Shown: positions 1 to 8,756, numbered from the stretch's first letter. The stretch: 64,000 nucleotides of DNA from Streptomyces rishiriensis (GCF_003112535.1 NZ_BEWA01000019.1:203580-267579); one strand, 5' to 3'. Translations and numbers: made by a program. The notes: generated by a model not told the origin, from the sequence alone.

Positions 1-37
1 TCGGAGGTGGACGTGCCCCGTCACGGAGGTGAGGGCC

Positions 38-763
38 ATGGGCGGCCAGGAACGGAGCCGGGTCGCCGAGGTCATCGGCCGGGAGACGCGCGGCGCCGGG
101 CCGCGGGAGGTGCCGCAGCGGCTGTGCGACGCGGCGGTGAAGCTGCTGCCGGTGGACGACGCGGGCGTGGCCCTGTGCGGCGAGGGGATGTCCGTGCCGC
201 TGGGGGCGAGCGGGCAGCGGGCCGCCGACGTCATGGAGCTGGAGGTCACCCTGGGGGACGGACCGGGTCTGGAGGCCGCCCTGACCGGTTCGCCGGTCTG
301 CGCCCGGGATCTGTCCTCCCGCCGGGACGCGTGCCGCTGGCCGGTCTTCGCCCTGCAGGCGGCGGCCGCCGGGGTGCGGTCGGTGTACGCGCTGCCGCTG
401 GGCGACCGTGCGGTGTGCGTGGGCACGCTCGACCTCTACCGGGACGTCCCCGGCGAACTGACCGCCGACGGGCTGCGCACGGCGCGGACGGTCGCCGACG
501 CGGTGACGTCGGCGCTGGTGTCGCTGCCGCGGGACGAGCGCGACGACCCGGGCCGGTGGCTCAGCCCGCTGGCCGCCGACCACGGCGAGGTCTACCAGGC
601 GGTCGGCATGGCCATGGTGCAGTTCGGCGTTCCGGCGGACGAGGCGCTCGCACTGCTGCGCGGCCACGCCTTCGCCCAGGGCCGCCCGGTCCTCGAACTG
701 GCCCACGAGGTGATCACCCTCCACACCCGCTTCGACCGTTTCGACGAGCCCCCTCCTTTGTGA
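38..763 (+). CDS. GAF-ANTAR domain regulator
   Basis: A 241-aa cytoplasmic protein with a GAF-like sensory domain at about residues 15-150 and a C-terminal ANTAR domain at about 170-235, recognisable from the VYQAVGMAM and ALALLRGHAF segments. ANTAR proteins bind paired hairpins in nascent RNA and act as antiterminators; the GAF part would sense a ligand. The ATG at 38 is chosen over the in-frame GTG at 29 because GGAGGTG lies seven bases upstream of it. It stands alone, with a lipoprotein gene convergent downstream. Length is normal for actinobacterial GAF-ANTAR proteins. Ligand and RNA target are unknown. Confidence 0.85.
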   Translation: MGGQERSRVAEVIGRETRGAGPREVPQRLCDAAVKLLPVDDAGVALCGEGMSVPLGASGQRAADVMELEVTLGDGPGLEAALTGSPVCARDLSSRRDACRWPVFALQAAAAGVRSVYALPLGDRAVCVGTLDLYRDVPGELTADGLRTARTVADAVTSALVSLPRDERDDPGRWLSPLAADHGEVYQAVGMAMVQFGVPADEALALLRGHAFAQGRPVLELAHEVITLHTRFDRFDEPPPL

Positions 764-790
764 ACGCGTGAACGCGTGAACGCGTGAAGG
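761..790. repeat. 9-bp tandem repeat at stop codon
   Basis: The unit GAACGCGTG is repeated three times directly over and after the stop codon of the GAF-ANTAR gene. It looks like slippage-type growth of a short repeat in non-coding DNA; no function is apparent. Confidence 0.7.
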
Positions 791-799
791 CCTGGGCCC

Positions 800-1570
800 T
801 CAGACCTGGACCTTGGGCTGTTTCCTGACGTCCGCCAGTCGGCGCACGCCGAGTTGGACCGCCGCCTGCGTCGCCTCGTTCGGGGCGTCGCCGAGGCCGC
901 CGTCGACGAGGGCGAACGCGTCCTCGCCGGCGCGCACGGCGGCCACGTCCAGGGTGAGGACGGTCGGGCCGCCGCCGGTGGTCGCCCAGACCGTCGCCGT
1001 CACGCGCAGACCCTGGCGGACGTCGCCCACCTCCGGCAGGGGCAGCTCCGAGACCCGCACGTCGAGCACCGTGTCACCGGTCGCCTTGGCCGCGAACCGG
1101 GAGCACTTCTGGGGCATCGTCTTCAGCCAGGCCAGCCTGCGGTCGACGTCCGCCGGTCGGTGGCCGGTGAGCTGGTAGCGGAGCTGCGCGCCGGTGTCCG
1201 GGTCGTCCAGGGCGGTGACCGTGCGGGCGGGGCCGCCGAGCGGCTCGTCGGCGTAGAGGTCGTCGAGGAGCTTCTGGCACTCGGCGGTCGACGTGGTCGC
1301 CTTGAGCATCCCGTCCCGCCAGGTGGCCGCGCCCTGGGTCCGGGTCCAGGGCGGGCCCAGGTCGGTCTCGGTGATGAGGGCGGCCTGCGCCTGCGCGTCG
1401 GTGAGGCCGGAGGAGGCCGCCGGCGCGCTCGGCCGGGCCGAGGTCCGCTCGACCGTCGGCAGGGCCGGAGCGGCCGTCGGCGGGTGCTCCAGGCCGAGGG
1501 TGGCGCACCCGGTGACGGCGGTGAGCGCGAGGACGGCGGCGGCGGAGGCCAGGAGGGTGCGACGGGTCAT
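800..1570 (-). CDS. Secreted lipoprotein, unknown function
   Basis: A 256-aa protein with a type II signal peptide: basic MTRRT start, hydrophobic stretch and the lipobox TAVTGC with Cys22 as the lipidation site, so it should sit on the outer face of the membrane. The mature part shows no enzyme motif I recognise and has only a few cysteines (ECQKLL, KCSRF) that might pair. The start at 1570 is preferred over an upstream in-frame codon because it places the signal peptide at the N terminus. It faces the GAF-ANTAR gene convergently. Function unknown; many streptomycetes carry similar orphan lipoproteins. Confidence 0.75.
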   Translation of the reverse strand: MTRRTLLASAAAVLALTAVTGCATLGLEHPPTAAPALPTVERTSARPSAPAASSGLTDAQAQAALITETDLGPPWTRTQGAATWRDGMLKATTSTAECQKLLDDLYADEPLGGPARTVTALDDPDTGAQLRYQLTGHRPADVDRRLAWLKTMPQKCSRFAAKATGDTVLDVRVSELPLPEVGDVRQGLRVTATVWATTGGGPTVLTLDVAAVRAGEDAFALVDGGLGDAPNEATQAAVQLGVRRLADVRKQPKVQV

Positions 1571-1823
1571 CGGGGGTGCCTCCAGGAGTGCGCGCGGGCT
1601 GCGTCCTCCCACGGCACCATCGGCGCCGCCCGCCGACCAGCGCGGACGGTCCGTACGGGTTACCGGCGTCGGTGCGGGCGGGTGGGCGGCGCGGGAAAAC
1701 GGGCGGGCTGCCGGTCGGGGAGCTGGTGCGCCGGATCGGGGAGCGGGCGGCGGCGCGCGGCTGTGGGACGAAGGCGCTGCCGCATAGGGTCGGGTACGAC
1801 CGTGGTGCGGAAGGAGTCCTCAG

Positions 1824-2786
1824 GTGACCGAGCAGCCCATTCCCGTGATCATCGACTGCGACACGGGCGTCGACGACGCCCTGGCCCTGCTGTTCGCCGT
1901 GCGCCACCCAGGCCTGGACGTGCGGGCGGTGACGTGCGTGGCGGGCAACACGGACGTGGACGGGGTGGTCCGCAACACGCTGACCGTCCTGGAGCAGGCG
2001 GGCGCCGGGGACGTCCCGGTGGCGCGCGGCGCCGAACGTCCGCTGATCGAGCCGCTGCGGGTGGCGCGGCATGTGCACGGCGCCGACGGCATGGGCGACC
2101 TGGGCCTGCCGGCTCCGGCCCGCCGTCCGGTCGACGTGGACGCGGTGGCCCTGCTGCGGCGCGAGATCCTCGCCTCCCCGCGCCCGGTCACGCTGATCCC
2201 CACCGCCCCGCTGACGAACATCGCCCTGCTGCTGCGCACCCACCCGGAGGTGACCGGCAACATCGAGCGGATCGTGTTCATGGGGGGCGCGGTGACGACC
2301 GGGAACGCCACGCCGGTCGCGGAGTTCAACGTGTGGCACGACCCGGAGGCGGCGGCGGTCCTGCTCACCGCGGGCGTGCCGATCACGATGTACGGGCTGG
2401 ACGTGTTCACGCGGGTGCTGGTCCCGGCGGCGGACGTGGCGCGGCTGCGGGCGAGTCCGGAGCCGCGGCTGCGGCTGGCCGGCGAACTGCTCGCCCACCG
2501 CGATCCGGCGACCTCGGGCGACCCCACCCCGACCGGCGGTCTCGGCGACGCGGGAGCGGTCTGCGCGGTGGCCGACCCGGCGGGCCTGACCACCGAGCTC
2601 CTGCCGGTCGAGGTCAGTCTCGCCCCCGGTCCGGCCCGCGGTCAGACGGTCGTCGACCGCCGCCCGCGTCCGGGCGAGTCCGAGATCCACGAGGGTGCGC
2701 GCGAACAGGCCCTGGTGGACGTGGCGTTGGACGTGGACGTGGAACGCTACGTGAAGCTGTGGCTGACGACGGTGGAGGGCGGCTGA
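1824..2786 (+). CDS. Inosine-uridine type nucleoside hydrolase
   Basis: A 320-aa member of the nucleoside N-ribohydrolase family, which cleaves the N-glycosidic bond of ribonucleosides in purine/pyrimidine salvage. The N-terminal calcium-binding signature DCDTGVDDALAL is intact, as are IVFMGGAV and EFNVWHDPEAA. Near the C terminus, where the catalytic histidine motif (HDP or HDA) is usual, the protein reads LGDAGAVCA, so that His appears to be missing. The GTG start at 1824 follows AAGGAG at a suitable distance. It ends just before a strong hairpin shared with the next, convergent gene. Substrate range cannot be read from the sequence. Confidence 0.88.
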   Translation: MTEQPIPVIIDCDTGVDDALALLFAVRHPGLDVRAVTCVAGNTDVDGVVRNTLTVLEQAGAGDVPVARGAERPLIEPLRVARHVHGADGMGDLGLPAPARRPVDVDAVALLRREILASPRPVTLIPTAPLTNIALLLRTHPEVTGNIERIVFMGGAVTTGNATPVAEFNVWHDPEAAAVLLTAGVPITMYGLDVFTRVLVPAADVARLRASPEPRLRLAGELLAHRDPATSGDPTPTGGLGDAGAVCAVADPAGLTTELLPVEVSLAPGPARGQTVVDRRPRPGESEIHEGAREQALVDVALDVDVERYVKLWLTTVEGG

Positions 2787-2804
2787 CGCCCGCCCCCCAC
2801 CACC

Positions 2805-2847
2805 GGCGACATCACCGCGCCGGCACCGGCGCCGGTGATGTCGCCGA
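2805..2847. terminator. Bidirectional terminator hairpin
   Basis: Near-perfect inverted repeat of about 20 bp per arm with one bulged base and a 2-base loop, lying between the convergent nucleoside hydrolase and LAETG surface-protein genes. No T-run is present, as is common for Streptomyces terminators. Confidence 0.75.
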
Positions 2848-2849
2848 CG

Positions 2850-3821
2850 TCAGGCGCGCGTGCCCTTGCGGCGTCGGGTGGCGACGACGATCGCCGCGCC
2901 GCCCGCGAGCAGTGCCGCTGCGCCGCCCGCGATCAGGGGCGTCTTGCTGCTGGCGCCCGTCTCCGCGAGGTCGCCGCCGCCCCCGTCGGGGGTGGGGGCG
3001 GGGGCGACGGTCGACTCGGAGGACGACGGGGCCGGGGTCGGGGAGCCGCTGTCGGAGGCGGACGGCGACGGTGTGGCGCTGTCGCTGTCCGACGGGGTGG
3101 ACGGCGTGCTCGCCGGGGTCGACGGCGTGCCCGAGGGGGTGCCGGAGGCGCTGCCCGACGGCGCCGGCGGGGTGGCGGGCGGCTGCTCGGTGACGGTGCA
3201 GTCCTTCGTGCCGCCGTTCCAGGCCGCGATCAGCTTGTCCTTGATGACCGGACGGTCCGGCCCCTTGGGCAGGTCGCCGTGGACGAAGCCGTCCTTCGCG
3301 TCGTGCCTGCCGTCGAACTTGACCGCGCCCCGGTAGAGGTCGACCTGCGCGAAGCAGCCCGCGTCGGGCACCGCGATGTCGAGGGCGTCGCTCTGCCCGG
3401 CCTTGACCGTCACGCTGTCGAAGTCGACGAAGACCTGCTCGCCGGAGGTGCGGAAGCTGGACCCGTGGGCGAGGTAGGAGGCGAGGGACGCGGTGCACGT
3501 CGAGGCGTCGCCGGCGGCGCGGACCTTGATGTGGACCTTGCCGTCCCCGGTGGGGCGCAGATTCTGGTCGTCGACGCGGACCGAGGCCTCGAAGTGCGTG
3601 CCGTCGAGCGAGAACTCGCAGCGGTCGGTCCCCGTCTCGGTGCCCGCGCCGGTGCCCGGCTGGTACTGGCCGCCGGACTGCCAGCCGTCGCCGCCGGGCG
3701 TCCCGGTGCCGGCGAAGGCGCCCGAGGCGGCGGCTGCGGAGGCGGCGCAGAGGGTGAGCGAGGCGGCGCCCGTCCCCAGCAGTCGGCGTACGGTGACTCG
3801 TCTCGCTATGGACATGCGCAT
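2850..3821 (-). CDS. LAETG sortase-anchored surface protein
   Basis: A 323-aa secreted protein. It has a long arginine-containing signal peptide (cleavage expected after about residue 38), a folded region with several cysteines, a Ser/Thr/Pro-rich stalk at about residues 220-280, and a sorting signal at the end: LAETG at residues 285-289, a hydrophobic segment and the basic tail TRRRKGTRA. LAxTG is the form used by Streptomyces class E sortases, so it should be covalently attached to peptidoglycan with the folded head displayed outside. No sortase gene is nearby. The start could also be the ATG two codons later. The head domain was not recognised. Confidence 0.85.
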   Translation of the reverse strand: MRMSIARRVTVRRLLGTGAASLTLCAASAAAASGAFAGTGTPGGDGWQSGGQYQPGTGAGTETGTDRCEFSLDGTHFEASVRVDDQNLRPTGDGKVHIKVRAAGDASTCTASLASYLAHGSSFRTSGEQVFVDFDSVTVKAGQSDALDIAVPDAGCFAQVDLYRGAVKFDGRHDAKDGFVHGDLPKGPDRPVIKDKLIAAWNGGTKDCTVTEQPPATPPAPSGSASGTPSGTPSTPASTPSTPSDSDSATPSPSASDSGSPTPAPSSSESTVAPAPTPDGGGGDLAETGASSKTPLIAGGAAALLAGGAAIVVATRRRKGTRA

Positions 3822-4070
3822 CCCATTCTTGGCGAGTGCCAGGGGTGAGGCCGATGGGTCGGATCAGCCGAAGTCTCAGGAGAGGCACCGGGCCCTTGAT
3901 GTCCCGGGCGTCACAGTGTGAGGCCATCGTCGTGTGGAGGGCAGACCCATGTCAACCTGCGCCAAACCCAAGGGAGTTCAAGTTTCCGTCACACCTTCGG
4001 CACGAGCGGAACGATCGGCTCCGAACGGTCGGACGTTCCCTTTCCCGGCAACCTGGACAGAATCCCCTCC

Positions 4071-5717
4071 GTGACCGACTCCTCCTCCCACCGCTCCGAC
4101 TGGTGGCGCCAGGCCGTCGTCTACCAGGTGTATCCGCGCAGCTTCGCCGACGCCGACGGCGACGGGCTCGGCGACCTGCGCGGCGTCGCCGACCGGCTGC
4201 CCCATCTGGCCGCCCTCGGCGTGGACGCCCTCTGGCTCTCCCCCTTCTATCCCTCCGAGCTCGCCGACGGCGGTTACGACGTCGCCGACCACCGGGACGT
4301 GGATCCCCGGCTGGGCGACCTGGCCGACTTCGACGCGATGGTCGCCGAGGCCCACCGCCTCGGCCTGAAGGTGATCGTCGACGTGGTCCCCAACCACACC
4401 TCGCACCAGCACGTCTGGTTCCAGGAAGCGCTGTCCGCCGGGCCCGGGTCCCCGGCCCGGGAGCGCTATGTCTTCCGCGAGGGACGCGGTCCGGCCGGCG
4501 CGCTCCCGCCCACCGACTGGCAGTCCGTCTTCGGCGGCAGCGCCTGGCAGCGCGTCCCCGACGGACAGTGGTACCTCCACCTCTTCGCCCGCGAGCAGCC
4601 GGACCTGAACTGGGATCACGCGGAGGTCCGCGAGGACTTCCGCACCACCTTGCGCTTCTGGTCCGACCGGGGCGTCGACGGCTTCCGGGTCGATGTGGCC
4701 CACGCCCTCGCCAAGGACCTCGCCGAGCCCCTGCGCGACCTGGGCGCGCCGGAACTGTTCGGCGAGGAGGCCCTCCACCGGCTGCCCCCGGGCGCCCATC
4801 CCTTCTACGACCGCGACGAGGTCCACGAGATCTACCGCGACTGGCGCCGCCTGTTCGACTCCTACTCCCCGCCCCGCACGGCCGTCGCCGAGGCCTGGGT
4901 GCCGGGTGCGCGCCGGGCCCTGTACGCCCGCTCGGACGAACTCGACCAGGCCTTCAACTTCGAGTACCTGCAAGCCGGCTGGGACGCGGAGGAGATCCGC
5001 GCGGTCATCACGGACTCGCTGGCCGGCGCCCGGGCCGTCGGCGCCTCGGCCACCTGGGTCCTGTCCAACCACGACGTCGTGCGGCACACCTCGCGCCTCA
5101 TGCTCCCGCCGGGCGCGGACCTCGACGCCTGGCTTCTGTCGGGCGGCCGCGCCCCGCGCGTCGACGAGCAGGCCGGTCTGCGCCGGGCCCGCGCGGCGAC
5201 GCTGCTCATGCTGGCGCTGCCTGGATCGTCGTACCTCTACCAGGGCGAGGAGCTGGGCCTGCCGGAGGTGGCCGATCTGCCCGTGGAGGTGCTCCAGGAC
5301 CCGGTGTGGGAGCAGACCGGCCGCGTCCGCAAGGGCCGCGACGGCTGCCGGGTGCCGCTGCCGTGGACGGCGACGGGCCCGTCGTACGGCTTCGGCGCGG
5401 CCGGCGCGTGGCTGCCGCAGCCGCCCGGCTTCGCGCGGTACGCCGTGGCGGCGCAGGACGGCGTGGCGGGCTCCACCCTGGAGCTCTACCGCACGGCCCT
5501 GCGCCTGCGGCGCAAACTGCTGCAGGGCGAGGAGCTCGTCTGGGCGCGCGAGTCCTCGCCGGGCGTGCTGTCCTTCGCCCGCCACGACGGCTGGCGGTGC
5601 GTGACCAACCTGTCCGACGCGTGCGTGCCGTCGCCGCCGGGCGAGGTGCTGCTGAGCAGCGTCCCCCTCGGCGACGACGGTCTGCTGCCCCCGGACACGA
5701 CGGTCTGGCTGGCGTAG
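4071..5717 (+). CDS. GH13 alpha-glucosidase / oligo-1,6-glucosidase family
   Basis: A 548-aa glycoside hydrolase of family 13 without a signal peptide, so cytoplasmic. The (beta/alpha)8 signatures are all present: DVVPNHTS, GVDGFRVDVAH with nucleophile Asp208, VAEAWV with acid/base Glu274, and LSNHDVV with Asp335 as the third acidic residue. The WWRQAVVYQVYPRSF start is typical of alpha-glucosidases releasing glucose from maltose or isomaltose-type oligosaccharides. An upstream reading frame exists from 3918, but homology begins at the GTG at 4071, which is preferred. No sugar transporter is adjacent, so its substrate supply is encoded elsewhere. Confidence 0.9.
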   Translation: MTDSSSHRSDWWRQAVVYQVYPRSFADADGDGLGDLRGVADRLPHLAALGVDALWLSPFYPSELADGGYDVADHRDVDPRLGDLADFDAMVAEAHRLGLKVIVDVVPNHTSHQHVWFQEALSAGPGSPARERYVFREGRGPAGALPPTDWQSVFGGSAWQRVPDGQWYLHLFAREQPDLNWDHAEVREDFRTTLRFWSDRGVDGFRVDVAHALAKDLAEPLRDLGAPELFGEEALHRLPPGAHPFYDRDEVHEIYRDWRRLFDSYSPPRTAVAEAWVPGARRALYARSDELDQAFNFEYLQAGWDAEEIRAVITDSLAGARAVGASATWVLSNHDVVRHTSRLMLPPGADLDAWLLSGGRAPRVDEQAGLRRARAATLLMLALPGSSYLYQGEELGLPEVADLPVEVLQDPVWEQTGRVRKGRDGCRVPLPWTATGPSYGFGAAGAWLPQPPGFARYAVAAQDGVAGSTLELYRTALRLRRKLLQGEELVWARESSPGVLSFARHDGWRCVTNLSDACVPSPPGEVLLSSVPLGDDGLLPPDTTVWLA

Positions 5718-5740
5718 CTCCCGGCCCTGTCCCGCCGCCG

Positions 5741-6490
5741 CTACTGGGCGCCGTTGCCGCCCACGACCGCGCTGAGGTCGAGGGGGGTGGAGGTGGCGGT
5801 CGGCGGCGGGGTGAGGATGATCATGGGCTGGCCGGCGGGCGGGACCGGCGGCGTCAGGTCCGACTTGGGCAGCTTCGGCGGCGTGGTCTGGTTGAACAGC
5901 GTGGTGTCGAAGTCGACCAGACCGGTCTTCTCCATCACCGTGATGTGGTCCAGAACGGTGTTGTTGGCCTGGTCGGCGAGCGCACGGACCAGCGTGTTCT
6001 TGGTCGTGGACCGGATCTTGGCGATCGTGTTGAAGATCGAGCCGTGCGTCATGCGCAGGATGTTGGCGAAGTCGGTGTCGAACTGCTTGCCGCTCTCCGC
6101 CTTCAGCTGGGTGACGAAGCCCTCCTGCTGGGGGCTGGCCACGTTCGGCAGCGTGATGTTCAGCATCGGCGCGATCTTGCGGCAGCTGGTGTCCAGCGCT
6201 CCGTGACCGTCGATCAGGTGGTTGCTGGCGGTGCGCACAGCGGGGCTCGTCCCCTTCTGGAGCCCGATCTGCCCCAGCGGGTACTCCCACAGTCCGGCGG
6301 CCCGCACCTTCACCACGAAGTCCCGGTCGCCCTCGGTCAGCGGGCCCCACTGGGTATTGGCGATCACCCGGTCCGTCGAGGTCGACACGGTGTCAAGTCC
6401 GAGCATCGATGGGTAGGCGAGCGCGCTGAGCGTCAGGGTCAGCGCCCCGCCCACGAACAGGGTTCCCATCATGTTTCGCGAAAGTGGCAC
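5741..6490 (-). CDS. DUF4142 exported protein
   Basis: A 249-aa protein with an N-terminal hydrophobic segment (TLFVGGALTLTLSALAY) serving as signal or anchor, followed by a helical DUF4142 domain at about residues 45-195 (ferritin-like fold in known members) and a Pro/Thr-rich tail. The family is often linked to envelope or stress functions, without a proven reaction. The GTG at 6490 is chosen because AGGAGG precedes it closely; a later ATG-ATG pair is possible. It is convergent with the GH13 gene and divergent from the MOSC gene, sharing a 195-bp spacer with the latter. Confidence 0.8.
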   Translation of the reverse strand: MPLSRNMMGTLFVGGALTLTLSALAYPSMLGLDTVSTSTDRVIANTQWGPLTEGDRDFVVKVRAAGLWEYPLGQIGLQKGTSPAVRTASNHLIDGHGALDTSCRKIAPMLNITLPNVASPQQEGFVTQLKAESGKQFDTDFANILRMTHGSIFNTIAKIRSTTKNTLVRALADQANNTVLDHITVMEKTGLVDFDTTLFNQTTPPKLPKSDLTPPVPPAGQPMIILTPPPTATSTPLDLSAVVGGNGAQ

Positions 6491-6685
6491 CGTGCCTCCT
6501 GCCCGGTCGGGGATTCCGCCGATATGTCGATGTGCCGTGCCCGGTGGGGGCGGACACACAGGAGTACGGGCGCGAGCCGGATCCGACTCACCGGTATCCG
6601 TGAAAAATTGAGGGAGGGTCGGAGCGCCGCCGGCCAGGAGAGCCGGCGGGCCGACGGGGGAGTCGACGGAGACGAGGGGGCCGCG

Positions 6686-7390
6686 GTGACGGTCGCGAGA
6701 CTGAGCGGGATCACGTACTACCCGGTGAAGGGCTGCGCGGGGGCGGAGCTGTCCGAGGCGACGCTGACCCGCGCGGGGCTGCCGTACGACCGCGCGTACG
6801 CGATCGCCGACGAGAAGGGCGACCCGCGCTGGCAGGGCGGCGATCCCGCGCTGGCGCTGATCGCACCTGAACTGACCGGGGACGACCTGACCTTGCGGGC
6901 CCCGGGCCGTGACCCGGTGCCGGCGGACAGCGCGGACGTGCACGCCTGGATCAGCGACGTCCTGGGCGTCCCGAGCACCCTGGTCCGCTGCCCGGCGGGC
7001 AACGGCGGCCGCCTGCACGTCGTCTCACGGGCCGGCCTGGACGACCTGAACCGGCGGATCGCCGCACGCGGAGCCGCGCCCGTGCCGATGAACCGCTTCC
7101 GCCCCAACCTCGTGGTGGACGGGTGGGACGCCCCGCACACCGAGGACCGGGCCGCCCGTCTCGTCGTCGGCGGCGCGGAACTGTCCTTCACCGAGGCCAC
7201 GATCCGCTGCGCCGTCACGATGGTCGACCAGCGCACCGGCCTGCGCTCCGGCCCGGAACCCCTGCGCACCCTCGCGGACTACCGCCGGGCGGACGGCGGC
7301 GGCCTCGCCTTCGGCGCCTACTTCGAGGTGCGGCGGGCAGGGCGGGTGTCGCTGGGCGACGAGGTCACGGCCGAGTTCCGGATGCCCTAG
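6686..7390 (+). CDS. MOSC domain protein
   Basis: A 234-aa cytoplasmic protein with an N-terminal MOSC beta-barrel domain (GITYYPVKGCAGAEL) and a C-terminal MOSC domain that includes NRFRPNLVV and the conserved cysteine in ATIRCAV. MOSC proteins bind molybdenum cofactor as sulfide carriers or act as molybdenum-dependent N-oxide/N-hydroxyl reductases (mARC-like). The cysteine that would bind Mo or sulfur is present. The GTG at 6686 is chosen as the first codon of the homologous domain and follows a purine-rich GACGAGGGGG. It sits alone next to a small membrane-protein gene on the other strand. Confidence 0.85.
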   Translation: MTVARLSGITYYPVKGCAGAELSEATLTRAGLPYDRAYAIADEKGDPRWQGGDPALALIAPELTGDDLTLRAPGRDPVPADSADVHAWISDVLGVPSTLVRCPAGNGGRLHVVSRAGLDDLNRRIAARGAAPVPMNRFRPNLVVDGWDAPHTEDRAARLVVGGAELSFTEATIRCAVTMVDQRTGLRSGPEPLRTLADYRRADGGGLAFGAYFEVRRAGRVSLGDEVTAEFRMP

Positions 7391-7395
7391 ATGCC

Positions 7396-7659
7396 CTAGA
7401 TGCCCTCGATGCGCTTCACGCCCGCGGTCCGCGTCATCTCCTCGACGGCCTTCGACAGGCGGCGGGCCTTGAGGGCACGGTTGATCGTGTGCACGCGGAT
7501 CGCGGTGAACACGGCGACGGCTGCGCCCAGGGCCACCCCGATCCACTCGTGATCACGGATGCCCGCGTAGAAGAGGAGGCCGCTGAAGGGGACGCCGACG
7601 ACGACGAGCAGGGGTTCGCGCACCCAGAACGGGAGGACGCGGAGGACGAGACCGATCAT
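7396..7659 (-). CDS. Small membrane protein, unknown
   Basis: An 87-aa protein with two predicted membrane segments (about residues 12-32 and 38-56) and a basic, helical C-terminal tail rich in Arg and Lys. No family recognised. It lies ten bases downstream of the DUF397 gene on the same strand and could be cotranscribed with it. Codon bias is typical of the neighbours, supporting a real gene. The start at 7659 lacks a clear ribosome binding site. Confidence 0.6.
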   Translation of the reverse strand: MIGLVLRVLPFWVREPLLVVVGVPFSGLLFYAGIRDHEWIGVALGAAVAVFTAIRVHTINRALKARRLSKAVEEMTRTAGVKRIEGI

Positions 7660-7668
7660 CCGGTCACT

Positions 7669-7908
7669 TCAGCAGTCCCGGTCCGCACCTGCTGTGATGG
7701 ACGCCACAATTCCGGGAGTTCTTGTGCGTATGGCGTGAAGGAAATGCGTCACGGCGGTGGGGCCGGCCGCGAGGGCGGCGGCGGGGGAGTCCGATTCGCG
7801 CAGATGGAGCGCCGCGGGGGTGGAGCCGAGCTCGACGCAGTCGTTGCCGTCGCCGCCGCCGGAGAACGAGGACTTCTGCCAGTTGTCGGGGGTCATGGTG
7901 CGCCTCAC
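7669..7908 (-). CDS. DUF397 protein
   Basis: A 79-aa DUF397 protein, with the family hallmarks NWQKSSFS, NDCVELG and a SDSPAA-type strand. DUF397 proteins are small partners of XRE-DUF5753 regulators in streptomycetes; BldB-like and toxin-antitoxin-like roles have been proposed for such pairs. The GTG start at 7908 overlaps the TGA of the upstream DUF5753 gene in a GTGA junction, implying translational coupling; an internal ATG at 7896 is an alternative. Its C-terminal third departs from the family core and may be extended. The partner regulator is truncated, so this pair may be decaying. Confidence 0.8.
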   Translation of the reverse strand: MRRTMTPDNWQKSSFSGGGDGNDCVELGSTPAALHLRESDSPAAALAAGPTAVTHFLHAIRTRTPGIVASITAGADRDC

Positions 7909-8399
7909 AGTTCCTTGGCGAGCCTGCGGATGAGGTCACGCGACCGGTCGGGTTCGAGTGACGCCGCCTCCACATTACGGAAGAGTGCCCGGAACGCTCC
8001 GAGTTGGGACTCCGCGTCGATGAAGAGCGTGCCGTGGGGTGCGTCGCGGACCACTGTGTCCAGTTTGGGGACGGCGCCGCCGACGTACGTCATGGAACTA
8101 CCGGCCCGGGGGAAGCCGTCGAGGTCGAACGGAATGACGCGCAGGGTGATGTGGTCCGCCTCGGAAGCCTCGACGAGTCGCGAGAGCTGAGCCCGCGAGG
8201 CCGAGCGGTCACTGACCCTGATGCGCAGCGCCGACTCGTGGACGACCACCTTGTACGGGATGGTGATTTCCTGTCTCGCCAACCGGTGGCGGACGCGCAA
8301 CTCAAGCTCATTCGGCGTCAGTTCGGGCAGCCGGGACGAGAAGACGGCGCGTGCGTAGTCCTCCGTCTGGAGCAGGCCCGGCACGTACAGGACGGCCAC
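7905..8399 (-). pseudogene. DUF5753 regulator lacking its HTH domain
   Basis: This 164-aa frame encodes the C-terminal ligand/partner domain of XRE-DUF5753 regulators (PGLLQTEDYARAV, LRVIPFD, GTLFIDA). Full-length members are about 280 aa and begin with a helix-turn-helix. Here homology can be followed upstream through non-initiating codons to about 8456 (SFLDLSEL) and then stops: the next sequence belongs to a different truncated gene on the other strand. No DNA-binding domain is found in any frame. A GTG at 8399 could still start a short protein, and it remains coupled to the DUF397 gene, so a domain-only protein may be expressed. I read it as a 5'-truncated gene. Confidence 0.7.
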
Positions 8400-8476
8400 C
8401 TGGTCTCGGAATCGGGCGTGGTGATCCAGTTCGGACAGGTCCAGGAACGACGTCGGCAGCAGCGGACCGGGCCGAT

Positions 8477-8635
8477 ATGACGCTTCGCATCCTGGAATGG
8501 CGTGGCATCTCCGTGCCGGACGCCGTGCGTGAGCGGGTCGTGTCGTGCTCCGACCTCGAGCAGCTCACCACCTGGTCGCAGCGCGCCGTCCACGCCACCA
8601 CCGCCGAGGACCTCTTCGCCGGTCCGAACGGATGA
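8477..8635 (+). pseudogene. 3' remnant of Rpn-nuclease-like Streptomyces gene
   Basis: A 52-codon open stretch whose product (ILEWRGISVPD, DLEQLTTW, ATTAEDLF) matches the C-terminal tail of a large family of about 300-aa actinobacterial proteins related to the Rpn/PD-(D/E)XK transposase-nuclease group. The nuclease core is absent: upstream of 8477 the DNA belongs to the DUF5753 gene in the opposite orientation. The family assignment is from memory of the tail motif, so moderately sure; the truncation itself is clear because no homologous reading continues upstream. Confidence 0.5.
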
Positions 8636-8744
8636 CGCCGCCGCCTCCTCGGTTGGTGAACCGTTGACCGGCTCGACGAAATGTTGACCACTTCGCGAAG
8701 GAGTGCGGACGAACGGGAGGGCGAGTCGTGGCGGGCCCTTGGCC

Positions 8745-8756
8745 TAGTTTCGCTGC
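8745..8756 (+). promoter_or_regulatory. Probable -10 box of a leaderless transcript
   Basis: TAGTTT at 8745-8750 lies six bases before the ATG at 8757, so transcription would begin at or next to the start codon. No ribosome binding site precedes the ATG, which agrees with a leaderless mRNA. No convincing -35 box was seen. Confidence 0.45.

Noticed and set aside
854..3193. Very long open frames overlapping known genes on the other strand
   Set aside because: Arg/Gly/Pro-rich composition and lack of family motifs; they are antisense or shifted shadows of genes, common at this GC content.
3836..6685. N-terminal 950 codons of the frame ending in the MOSC protein
   Set aside because: They overlap the GH13 and DUF4142 genes out of frame; only the part from 6686 shows homology.
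7721..7961. Small plus-strand frame opposite the DUF397 gene
   Set aside because: Arg-rich shadow of the DUF397/DUF5753 genes with no motif.
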